Source: JBDWFY01 sp965275915
Lineage (GTDB): Bacteria; Pseudomonadota; Alphaproteobacteria; Rhizobiales; Stappiaceae
DNA length: 64,000 bases
Assembly: GCA_965275915.1 (NCBI GenBank)
Contig: CBDHYI010000003.1
Location: 1-64,000 of the forward strand
Direction: 5' to 3'
The notes below the pieces were generated by a model that was not told the DNA's origin, did not search any database, and saw nothing but the letters and a program-made list of their open reading frames with translations. The position numbers and the translations under genes are program-made. This document shows positions 8,901-14,355 of the stretch, piece after piece (position 1 is the first letter of the stretch; every line of letters begins with the position of its first letter).

Positions 8901-11856
8901 GGAGCAGGTGAACGACCTTCTTTACGAGGTTGTGTGGCGGGGTGTGACGCCGGTTGCGGATGATCCGGCTGAAGATGATGCGGCAGAGGAGGAGGCGGCT
9001 AGCCGGGTGTTGTTGGTGGATGGCGGCGATGGCAGTGCGCCGGTGCCGGCGGCGATTGCTGACGGACTGACGGCGCGGGGCGTGTCGGTGGTGACGGGAG
9101 CGGACGAAGACCCGGCACGGCTGCTGGGCTCGGTGCCGGCGGCGGCCGAACCGGATCTTGGCGGTCCTGGTCTTGGCGGCATCTTGTATGTGGCCCCGGC
9201 GGGAGCTGGAGCGGACGAGGCGGACGCTGCTGAGGCCTCCTTGCAGCGGCTTGGCCGGCTGCTGAGGCTGGTACAAGAGACTGTGTCTGCTGAGGTGTCG
9301 CTGCCTTTGGGCCTGACGGTGGTGACGTGCGGCGGTGTGGCGGCAGAGCCGGGCGAAGCGGTAGACCCGGAGCAGGCGTCGATATGGGGCTTTGTGCGCT
9401 CGGTTCAGACCGAGCAGCCGCAGTTGGGTTTGCGGCTGGTGGATATTGCGCCCGGCGCGACAGTGGATGAACCCCTGCTTGGGCTGCTGACACAAGCTGG
9501 TTCGGAGCCACAACTGGCGCTGCGCTCAGGTGAGATGCGCGTGCCGCGGTTGACGCGAGCTGCGCCCGTTGAGGCTGAGGAAGTGACTCTGCGCTCTGAG
9601 GCCAGCTATCTGGTCACGGGCGGCTTGGGGGCTTTGGGTCTGGAGGCGGCCGAGTGGCTGGCGGCTCAAGGTGCCGGGATGGTTGTTTTGGCGAGCCGTC
9701 GTGTTCCGGATACACAGACACAGGCCGCGTTAGATGATCTCAGTGCGCGGACGGGTTGCCGGATCGCGACGGTCTCGGTGGATGTGTCGGACGGTGTGGC
9801 AGTCGAGAGATTGATCGCATGCTTTGGTTCGGATTGCGACTATCCGGCGCTTTCAGGTGTGATCCACGCGGCAGGTGTTTTGGACGATGGCGTGGTGACA
9901 GCGCAGACGTCGGAGCGCCTGTCAGGGGTGTTTGCTGCGAAGGCGCTAGGTGCCTGGCATCTGCACCGGGCGACGCTGGACCGGGATCTGGATCTGTTTG
10001 TGCTCTACTCCTCTGTAGCGGCGACGTTGGGGGCGCCGGGCCAGAGTTCCTACGCGGCGGCGAACGGCTATCTTGACGGTCTGGCGGCGTATCGGCAGAG
10101 CCTGGGCCTTGCGGCAACGAGCGTTGCCTGGGGTCCGTGGTCATCGGGCATGACCGAGGAGGCTGCGGTTAAGGCGAGCATGGCGCGTCAGGGTCTGCGG
10201 CCGTTGTCGGCGGGCCCGGCGCAAGGGGCACTGGCGCGGCTTCTGGCAAGTGGCCGGTCGAGTGGTGTTGTGCTGGACGCGGACTGGCGTCGGATGGGCG
10301 AGGCTCTGGGGTCGGTGCGGCCGGCACTGCTGTCGGGTCTGTTAAGCGCGCCTTCGGGTTTTTATGCGGGCCACAGCGCGCTGTTGTCTCGGTTGCGGTC
10401 GACGCCGGCGGCGGAGCGCGAGAGTGTGCTGGTTGGCTTCTTAAAAGACGAGCTGCGGGCGGTTCTGGGTCTGGCGGAGCGTCCATCGACCTCGGCCGGT
10501 TTCTTCGATCTGGGCATGGACTCGCTGATGGCGGTGGAGCTGCGCAACCGGCTGAACCGCGCTCTGGACGGCGCAGTCGAGGTCTCCAACACTGTCGCTT
10601 TCGACCACCCTACGGTCGACAAGCTGGCAAGGCATATCGCTGAGCAATTGGGCGCGCTCGAAGAGAGCAAAACAGAACGCCTGCCGAACTTGCAGGACGA
10701 ACTTGAATCTCGCCTGGTCTCAGTCGGCTCTCATCAAGGACCAGATGTTTGCATGAAAACCACTCAGCCGAGCACGCGGTATGAACGGCTCGTGGCTGAA
10801 ACTGTGGCGGAACTACTTCGTTTGGATAGTGTGAGTGTCGACGACAATATTCTAAAACTCGACGGCCATCGATTGTTTGCAGAACGCTTGGTTACCAGAT
10901 TGCTGGACGTGTCAGGACGCAAAATACCGATTGAAACAGTCCTGGATCTGCAGACCATAGGTGCACTTGCGGAGGCTCTTGAACAGAACACATCAAATCA
11001 TAAGGGTGGGCCTCTTGTTCGCTTTGCAGACCCGGCTAGTACAAGTGAAACGGAACGGCCTTCGCTTTTTTGTCTTCACCAACTCTCGGGGCACGCCGCA
11101 CCTTTCCGCACGTTAGTCCCCTGGTTGTCAGATCAGTTTTCGGTTGTTGGTGTCCAAGCACGCGGGATAGTGCCGGGTGAGGTACCATATGCCAACTACT
11201 CCGAAATGCTATCGAGCTATCGGGTCGCAATTGCCGACGCGCAGCCTGAAGGTCCAATCCATTTGCTGGGTTGGTCCATGGGCGGATACCTAGCACATGA
11301 TCTGGCGTGCATCTTTGAACATGAGGGTCGAACGGTGGAAAGCTTGGTCCTCTTGGACAGCGTCCGAGAGGTAGTTGAGAAGGCTTGGAGTGGAGGAACG
11401 GATCGGGATATTATGACTGAATTGCCGTTAGATCCGGAAACGATGGATCTAATCCTCGAGATCCAAGACAGTTCATCGTCTGATCGGCAATCCCAGCAGC
11501 GGTTGCTGGCTAGCCATCTTGCGGATCTTGGCATGTTCGAACCCGAAATTGTCGACCATATTGATCTGATTGAACCTTTCCTCGAACTAATGGCGCACAA
11601 TGCTGCCTTAGTCGGGCAGAGTGGACTGACAAATCGACACTCTGCTCCCACATTGGTCATTCGGTCTGAGAACAGCAAGAGGCATAGGCGTTCCACTTCG
11701 ATGGGTTGGGCGCCTTATTGTGGTCCCATCTCCGCTGTGGATGTGCCTTTTGGGCATTTCGAATTGCTGAAGAGTGACGCAGCGCATGTGATTGCGCGCG
11801 AGATCATAGCGTGGCGAGTTTCGCGTCGCCATGCCGTTTTGTCTGAAGCGGAATAA
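1..11856 (+). CDS. PKS A: modular type I polyketide synthase, 5' partial, ending in a thioesterase
   Basis: The open frame runs from the window edge to a TAA stop at 11854-11856, about 3950 residues, so the N-terminus is missing. Domain order by motif: AT (GHSVGE, HAFH, hence malonyl-type) ; DH (HRVFGRVVAP) ; ER (HAGAGGVGMAA) ; KR (HAAGVLDDG, YAAAN) ; ACP (LGMDSL) ; KS (DTACSSS with Cys codon 5701-5703, HGTGT, NIGHLE) ; AT ; DH ; KR ; ACP ; serine-less carrier ; TE (GWSMGG, serine codon 11275-11277). The two visible modules would leave a saturated and then an alpha,beta-unsaturated two-carbon unit. The last 1.2 kb (from about 10.64 kb) has clearly lower GC than the rest of the gene. The stop lies 7 bp from an IS6 element. 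Function by family is secure; the product is not known. Confidence 0.95.
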   Translation, partial: RVLALSAKSAAALLDLARGYLGWLEATGPADAEVLADLSYTAGVGRSHFAERAGLVFEDAGELKAGLEALASGVSAAGLMTGSRAAGSGAVRVAFVFTGQGSQWVGMGRDLYESEPVFRAVLDRCDGVLRDLRGVSLLDVMFGREGACGDINDTAWTQPALYALEVGLTALWRSVGVEPCVVLGHSVGELAAAHAAGVLSLEEGLRLAASRGALMGALPVEGASAGAMAAVFAGTERVAAAVEAVNAVVHGTDSAGLSVAADNGSHRVVSGPAGLVADLEDQLAAEGVRVERLVTSHAFHSALMDPMLADLEEVVSGLSVARPRVPLISNVTGRVVGENEILDGAYWRRHAREAVRFADSVAALCAQDVDIVLELGPHGVLGPMAALAWPEDADQSAPAMIASLVRGGEADASYALALAGLYAAGADPDFAALHSGEVRRKLSLPGTPFQRERYWIDPPRRRRQADGHPLLGQRHELPKGEVSFESEVLASDPQWLSDHRVFGRVVAPGAMYASLAATAAMDVKARALNGSSAGSVGPVVLEGMQLHAPLILDEAEDDAGRSLQVMLGCPEDGEAGVHESRPVEIYSRGAGEDGWRLHAQGRVSAGAVEPAAAVDPEELTAGLTAVDVSGLYGSFTDLGIGYGASFQGLASVWSGSGEAVGEVVLPAGLETAALLVHPAQLDGCFQVLAGALGAAGSDPGTATYLPFGWQRLWLSGALPERVLCHARLRPAVKGGRESDDGVVPEVRLADLSFYDPDGRPLGGVTGFSMKRASRAALLSAVEQVNDLLYEVVWRGVTPVADDPAEDDAAEEEAASRVLLVDGGDGSAPVPAAIADGLTARGVSVVTGADEDPARLLGSVPAAAEPDLGGPGLGGILYVAPAGAGADEADAAEASLQRLGRLLRLVQETVSAEVSLPLGLTVVTCGGVAAEPGEAVDPEQASIWGFVRSVQTEQPQLGLRLVDIAPGATVDEPLLGLLTQAGSEPQLALRGGQLMAPRLGRSRFGLWSPEGSPAAGGRLTVAERGSFDALRLAPLEDRLPGPGEVTIAVRASSLNFRDVLNVLGAYPGDAGALGGEVAGLVTEVGEGVRHVTVGDRVLGLVEGGLANRVTAPAVLVRRLPSSLDFTGAATVPVAFATALAAFELAGLKAGDRVLIHAGAGGVGMAAIQLALALGAEVHATASAPKQALVRSLGVAGVHDSRSTGFGAEILKVTGGSGVDVVLNSLTSEGFIEASLSCLKQGGRFVEIAKRDIWSPEVMSAARPDVAYHILALDDWMVNEPNRVGGLLDRLMERFGAGDLLALPARHYPLSEAASAMRFMASGQHVGKIVLSPSAPTIRGDSSYLVTGGLGALGLEAATWLARSGAGHVVLAGRRAPDTTVQERLTELEAETGCVIATARLDVSDGDAVAALVGRFAANDAPADTTEERTVEPTAPDTLWPPLAGVIHAAGVLDDGVVTAQTSERLSGVFAAKALGAWHLHRATLDRDLDLFVLYSSVAATLGAPGQSSYAAANGYLDGLAAYRQSLGLAATSVAWGPWSSGMTEEAAVKASMARQGLRPLSAGPAQGALARLLASGRSSGVVLDADWRRMGEALGSVRPALLSGLLSAPAGLYAGKSTLLSRLRSTPAGDREGVLVAFLQDELRAVLGLAERPSTSAGFFDLGMDSLMAVELRNRLNRALDGAYEASNTVAFDHPTVDKLARHMGEKLGALGEDAAARMPVRRVVRRDDEPIAIVGLACRFPGAGDASSFWHLLDEGGESIAEIPPDRFDLAAHYDPDPAVSGKMSTRHGGFIEGIDRFDAGFFRIAPVEAALMDPQQRLLLETSWRALEAAGVDPAGLKGSRTGVFAGISSQDYRELIAAAGDEAAVSLYMATGNALSTAIGRVAFTLGLEGPAVAVDTACSSSLVAVDAACDALRLGKTDLVLAGGANALLTPAGFVAFSGGGMLSADGRCKTFDAAADGYVRGEGCGVVVLKRLSDAERDGDRIHAVIRGSAVNQDGASAGLTVPNGPAQERVIAAALSRANLVPSDIDYLECHGTGTELGDPIEVRAAASAYGEGRDPERPLLLGSVKTNIGHLEAAAGIAGLIKAVLALEHGQIPKHLNLTTPNPHIDWDALPVRVTTQATPLPRLSDRPARAGVSSFGFSGTNAHVILEAYEDVRSSSVVPVRVPDGVPAPGAEALRPRCHRVLALSAKSAAALLDLARGYLGWLEATGPADAEVLADLSYTAGVGRSHFAERAGLVFEDAGELKAGLEALASGVSAAGLMTGSRAAGSGAVRVAFVFTGQGSQWVGMGRDLYESEPVFRAVLDRCDGVLRDLRGVSLLDVMFGREGACGDINDTAWTQPALYALEVGLTALWRSVGVEPCVVLGHSVGELAAAHAAGVLSLEEGLRLAASRGALMGALPVEGASAGAMAAVFAGTERVAAAVEAVNAVVHGTDSAGLSVAADNGSHRVVSGPAGLVADLEDQLAAEGVRVERLVTSHAFHSALMDPMLADLEEVVSGLSVARPRVPLISNVTGRVVGENEILDGAYWRRHAREAVRFADSVAALCAQDVDIVLELGPHGVLGPMAALAWPEDADQSAPAMIASLVRGGEADASYALALAGLYAAGADPDFAALHSGEVRRKLSLPGTPFQRERYWIDPPRRRRQADGHPLLGQRHELPKGEVSFESEVLASDPQWLSDHRVFGRVVAPGAMYASLAATAAMNVKARALNGSSAGSVGPVVLEGMQLHAPLILDEAEDDAGRSLQVMLGCPEDGEAGVHESRPVEIYSRGAGEDGWRLHAQGRVSAGAVEPAAAVDPEELTAGLTAVDVSGLYGSFTDLGIGYGASFQGLASVWSGSGEAVGEVVLPAGLETAALLVHPAQLDGCFQVLAGALGAAGSDPGTATYLPFGWQRLWLSGALPERVLCHARLRPAVKGGRESDDGVVPEVRLADLSFYDPDGRPLGGVTGFSMKRASRAALLSAVEQVNDLLYEVVWRGVTPVADDPAEDDAAEEEAASRVLLVDGGDGSAPVPAAIADGLTARGVSVVTGADEDPARLLGSVPAAAEPDLGGPGLGGILYVAPAGAGADEADAAEASLQRLGRLLRLVQETVSAEVSLPLGLTVVTCGGVAAEPGEAVDPEQASIWGFVRSVQTEQPQLGLRLVDIAPGATVDEPLLGLLTQAGSEPQLALRSGEMRVPRLTRAAPVEAEEVTLRSEASYLVTGGLGALGLEAAEWLAAQGAGMVVLASRRVPDTQTQAALDDLSARTGCRIATVSVDVSDGVAVERLIACFGSDCDYPALSGVIHAAGVLDDGVVTAQTSERLSGVFAAKALGAWHLHRATLDRDLDLFVLYSSVAATLGAPGQSSYAAANGYLDGLAAYRQSLGLAATSVAWGPWSSGMTEEAAVKASMARQGLRPLSAGPAQGALARLLASGRSSGVVLDADWRRMGEALGSVRPALLSGLLSAPSGFYAGHSALLSRLRSTPAAERESVLVGFLKDELRAVLGLAERPSTSAGFFDLGMDSLMAVELRNRLNRALDGAVEVSNTVAFDHPTVDKLARHIAEQLGALEESKTERLPNLQDELESRLVSVGSHQGPDVCMKTTQPSTRYERLVAETVAELLRLDSVSVDDNILKLDGHRLFAERLVTRLLDVSGRKIPIETVLDLQTIGALAEALEQNTSNHKGGPLVRFADPASTSETERPSLFCLHQLSGHAAPFRTLVPWLSDQFSVVGVQARGIVPGEVPYANYSEMLSSYRVAIADAQPEGPIHLLGWSMGGYLAHDLACIFEHEGRTVESLVLLDSVREVVEKAWSGGTDRDIMTELPLDPETMDLILEIQDSSSSDRQSQQRLLASHLADLGMFEPEIVDHIDLIEPFLELMAHNAALVGQSGLTNRHSAPTLVIRSENSKRHRRSTSMGWAPYCGPISAVDVPFGHFELLKSDAAHVIAREIIAWRVSRRHAVLSEAE
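4342..4812 (+). repeat. 0.47-kb direct repeat, copy 1 (KR C-terminal half to pre-ACP linker)
   Basis: This segment matches 9871-10341 at an offset of 5529, with one difference seen (C at 4641, T at 10170). It covers the KR catalytic Ser/Tyr/Asn region and the following linker. Confidence 0.88.
6559..9525 (+). repeat. 2.97-kb direct repeat, copy 2 (AT-DH-structural KR)
   Basis: This is the second copy of the block starting at position 1. It ends where copy 1 goes into an ER and copy 2 goes directly to the catalytic KR. It therefore marks the recombination or duplication junction between the two modules. Confidence 0.93.
9871..10341 (+). repeat. 0.47-kb direct repeat, copy 2 (KR C-terminal half to pre-ACP linker)
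   Basis: Second copy of the 4342-4812 block. The flanking KR N-terminal half (about 9595-9870) and the ACP region differ from the upstream module. The homogenised patch is therefore internal to the domain. Confidence 0.88.
10700..11856 (+). other. PKS A terminus: serine-less carrier-like domain and NRPS-type thioesterase
   Basis: After the true ACP comes a second, peptidyl-carrier-like segment (about 10780-10990). Its expected LGGHS phosphopantetheine site reads LDGHR; the arginine codon is 10870-10872. It is followed by a type I TE with GWSMGG and a C-terminal FGHFELL histidine motif. Carrier plus TE of this kind is normal at the end of an NRPS, so the tail looks like a remnant of a PKS-NRPS hybrid. 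Base composition here is more AT-rich than in the preceding modules. Confidence 0.75.
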
Positions 11857-11863
11857 GTCAAAT

Positions 11864-12677
11864 GGCATTGCCAACTTAACTTGTTGTTTGGGGTGGAAGT
11901 TGTAGCGCATGGCTATGATACACGCTTTCGCTTTTCCCCGACTGAAAGGCTTTCGCTTTCCACGATCAATCATCGCCCATGCAGTCTGGGCTTATCATCG
12001 TTTCGCGCTGAGTACGGCAGACGTTGAAGACCTGCTGGCAGAGCAGGGCATCAGTGTCAGCCGGGAGACGGTCCGCAAATGGGTGAACCGGTTCGGTCGG
12101 CATTTCGCGCACTGCATCCGCCGGGACAGACCGAAGCCAAACAACAAATGGCACCTCGACGAAACGGTGATCATCATTGCCGGGACGAAACACTGGCTCT
12201 GGAGGGCGATTGATGCAGACGGTGATGTGCTCGACATTCTTGTTCAACCGCGTCGCAACGCCAAGGCAGCCAGGCGTTTCTTCGGCAAACTGGTCACACA
12301 ATTCGGCGCGCCCCGTGTCGTGGTAGCGGACAAACTGCGCAGCTACACCAAGCCGGTTCAAACCCTTGCACCCGACGCGGATCATCGGGCTTATAAAGGC
12401 TTGAACAACAGGATTGAAAATTCTCACCGTCCGACCAGGAAACGGGAAAAGATCATGGGCAAGTTCAAGTCGCCTGGCCAGGCGCAACGCTTCCTATCCG
12501 CTCACGATCAGATCAATACCATATTCCGGCCGTGCCGATATAAGCTTTCGGCTCCCTCATACCGGCATGCAAGAGCGGACGCATTCAGCCTGTGGGCTGA
12601 TTACACTGCACAAATGAATGCCTGAGTTCTGTCAAATCGAGCGCCCTGCAATCTGATCAAACTAAGTTGGCAATGCC
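11864..12677 (+). mobile_element. IS6-family insertion sequence, complete, 814 bp
   Basis: The element is bounded by perfect 15-bp terminal inverted repeats GGCATTGCCAACTTA (11864-11878, and its complement at 12663-12677) and contains one intact transposase. The flanking 8-mers (AGTCAAAT and CTTACAAC) do not match, so there is no target-site duplication at this copy. The left end is 7 bp after the PKS A stop. The right end is 1 bp before the stop codon of the converging ABC transporter gene. Confidence 0.93.
11909..12625 (+). CDS. IS6-family transposase
   Basis: This 238-aa DDE transposase catalyses replicative transposition through cointegrates. The N-terminal helix-turn-helix region (about residues 25-60, VSRETVRKWVNRFG) is followed by the catalytic triad context: D in WHLDETVI, D in VVADKLRSY and E in NNRIENSHRPTRKREK. 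Length and organisation are normal for the family and the frame is intact, so the element is probably active. It sits inside 15-bp inverted repeats, with its start codon 45 bp from the left end. Confidence 0.95.
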   Translation: MAMIHAFAFPRLKGFRFPRSIIAHAVWAYHRFALSTADVEDLLAEQGISVSRETVRKWVNRFGRHFAHCIRRDRPKPNNKWHLDETVIIIAGTKHWLWRAIDADGDVLDILVQPRRNAKAARRFFGKLVTQFGAPRVVVADKLRSYTKPVQTLAPDADHRAYKGLNNRIENSHRPTRKREKIMGKFKSPGQAQRFLSAHDQINTIFRPCRYKLSAPSYRHARADAFSLWADYTAQMNA

Positions 12678-12678
12678 C

Positions 12679-14355
12679 TTACAACGGCTCATGCAACATG
12701 ATGGACTTGTCAAAAAAGGATAAAAACTCTGAATGACGCGATGCAAATATGATCGTTCTGTTTTCGGTAGTTAACTCGTTCACAATCAGTTTTCGATTGG
12801 CATGGTCAAGGCAGTTTATTGCTTCGTCAAAAATCAAAATAGTTGCACTAGAAAGAAGCGCTCGCGCGACCAGCAATCGCTGTATTTGACCTGTCGAAAA
12901 ACCAGTTCTCGAGCCTGTTGACACAGTGTCCAATCCCATTGGCAAATCTCTAAACTCTTCCCCCAAGCCGACACGATCCAGTGCACTCCAAATCTCTTGG
13001 TCTTTTTTCATTGTGCCTTTACCGACAACATTCTCACGGATCGTACCAGGTAGAAGTGTTTCATTTTGCGCCACATAACTACAGTTATTGCGTAACCATT
13101 GAAAATCATGGGGATTGGCTGGCTGATCGTTGACCAATATTTGGCCATTTGACGGTGTCTCCAAGCCTAGGATCAATCGAAGAATGCTGGTTTTTCCGGA
13201 TCCAACAACACCAGAAATAGCAACGCAAGTGCCTTTTTCTATTGAAAAGTTGCATTTCTCCAAAATAGGTTCCGATTGATATGGATTGTCTAGGGTGACG
13301 TTAACAAATGTAATTGTCGTGAGGTTTTTTGCTTCTGAGATCCGCGTGTCTAGGATGTCTGGCAGCTCATCCAACAACGGTGCTATCCTCTCATACGAAA
13401 CTAAAAGGTCAGCTGAACGAAAAGTAACCAGTGCGGCATTGGAAAACGCAGAGGCAAATAGAGAAAACGAAATTGCAAATGTAGCTAAGTCACTTGCGTC
13501 CACGAGTTCGTCGTTACTGCTAAAATACCAAATTATTACACTTAGACCCGCAATAGGATATGCAGTTGTATAAGTGCTTAGTGTGATCTCTATCAATCGT
13601 TTGCGGTGATAGAGCTTAAGAACTCGATCATTAATGGATTTCCACTTTTGAAGAACAGACTTCTCAGCTCCGAGACTTTTCAAGACAAGTATTGACGCAA
13701 AAATTTCAATGCAAAAATTAGATGCATGCCCCATTTCATTGTTCATCGCTCTCAAGATCGGAATCTGAATACGAACGCAAAAAAATGTAAGAAATAATAA
13801 GACAACTAGAAACATCAAAATAATCGAAGACAAGTACGCATCAATCGATATTAACGAGGCGAAGGTAGCTGTGGCGACGCCGGCACTCAGTAGACCGCCA
13901 AGAAAGAACCTAGACAAGCTGATCCGAAATTTCTGAGGGCTTGAAAGCCTTTCAATCAAATCACCAGTTGAGTATTCTAAGAAAAAATTTGATGGAACGT
14001 GAAGTATTCGATGCCAAATGGCCTGCTGAATCACTCTGTCAAACTTTTGCTCTATACTTGAAAATGTAATGTCTCGTAGCACTTTAGAAAAGAATACACT
14101 TAAGAACAAAAAAAGTAGTACTAAGCAATATAGATGTATTTCCGGACTTATAGACTGATCTTTTACTTCATCGAAAATTACAGATATAGCTCGTGGAACA
14201 AAAAACGTGATACAAGCCGCAAAAATCGTAGAAATAGCTAAAAGAGAAAATTGACCGTTTACTTTACGGAGGCAAAAACGAATGAGAGAAAGTTTTCCAA
14301 GTGGTTTGTTGGGGAACTTGAATAACGAGTCGAATGTGTTAACGCTCTTTCTCAT
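12679..14355 (-). CDS. ABC exporter, fused membrane and ATPase domains (NHLM-type, no peptidase)
   Basis: This 558-aa half-transporter would export a peptide or its conjugate across the inner membrane as a dimer. Hydrophobic segments fill about residues 35-320. The ATPase follows with Walker A GVVGSGKTS, a variant signature STGQIQR in place of LSGGQ, Walker B ATILIFDEA, and SRH as the switch histidine. The N-terminal architecture (FFLEYSTGDLIERL) resembles the second, peptidase-free transporter often paired with a C39 exporter in NHLP-type bacteriocin loci. Its ATG overlaps the upstream exporter's TAA by one base (TAATG), so they are translationally coupled. The C-terminus stops about 10 residues after the switch region and 1 bp before an IS6 end, so slight truncation is possible. 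The gene is AT-rich compared with its PKS neighbours. Confidence 0.88.
   Translation of the reverse strand: MRKSVNTFDSLFKFPNKPLGKLSLIRFCLRKVNGQFSLLAISTIFAACITFFVPRAISVIFDEVKDQSISPEIHLYCLVLLFLFLSVFFSKVLRDITFSSIEQKFDRVIQQAIWHRILHVPSNFFLEYSTGDLIERLSSPQKFRISLSRFFLGGLLSAGVATATFASLISIDAYLSSIILMFLVVLLFLTFFCVRIQIPILRAMNNEMGHASNFCIEIFASILVLKSLGAEKSVLQKWKSINDRVLKLYHRKRLIEITLSTYTTAYPIAGLSVIIWYFSSNDELVDASDLATFAISFSLFASAFSNAALVTFRSADLLVSYERIAPLLDELPDILDTRISEAKNLTTITFVNVTLDNPYQSEPILEKCNFSIEKGTCVAISGVVGSGKTSILRLILGLETPSNGQILVNDQPANPHDFQWLRNNCSYVAQNETLLPGTIRENVVGKGTMKKDQEIWSALDRVGLGEEFRDLPMGLDTVSTGSRTGFSTGQIQRLLVARALLSSATILIFDEAINCLDHANRKLIVNELTTENRTIIFASRHSEFLSFFDKSIMLHEPL

Larger units (their letters stand above)
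5131..10690 (+). other. PKS A last extension module: KS-AT-DH-KR-ACP
   Basis: Approximate domain spans: KS 5182-6440, AT 6835-7760, DH 7960-8890, structural KR half 8925-9550, catalytic KR 9600-10200, ACP 10440-10690. The ER found in the preceding module is absent: the sequence jumps from the structural KR half straight to the catalytic KR. The AT-DH part is an almost exact copy of the upstream module. The predicted unit is an alpha,beta-double bond. Confidence 0.85.

Noticed and set aside
1..9525. Long regular repeats considered as CRISPR or transposon copies
   Set aside because: The repeats are kilobase-scale coding blocks of PKS domains in frame, without spacers or terminal inverted repeats.
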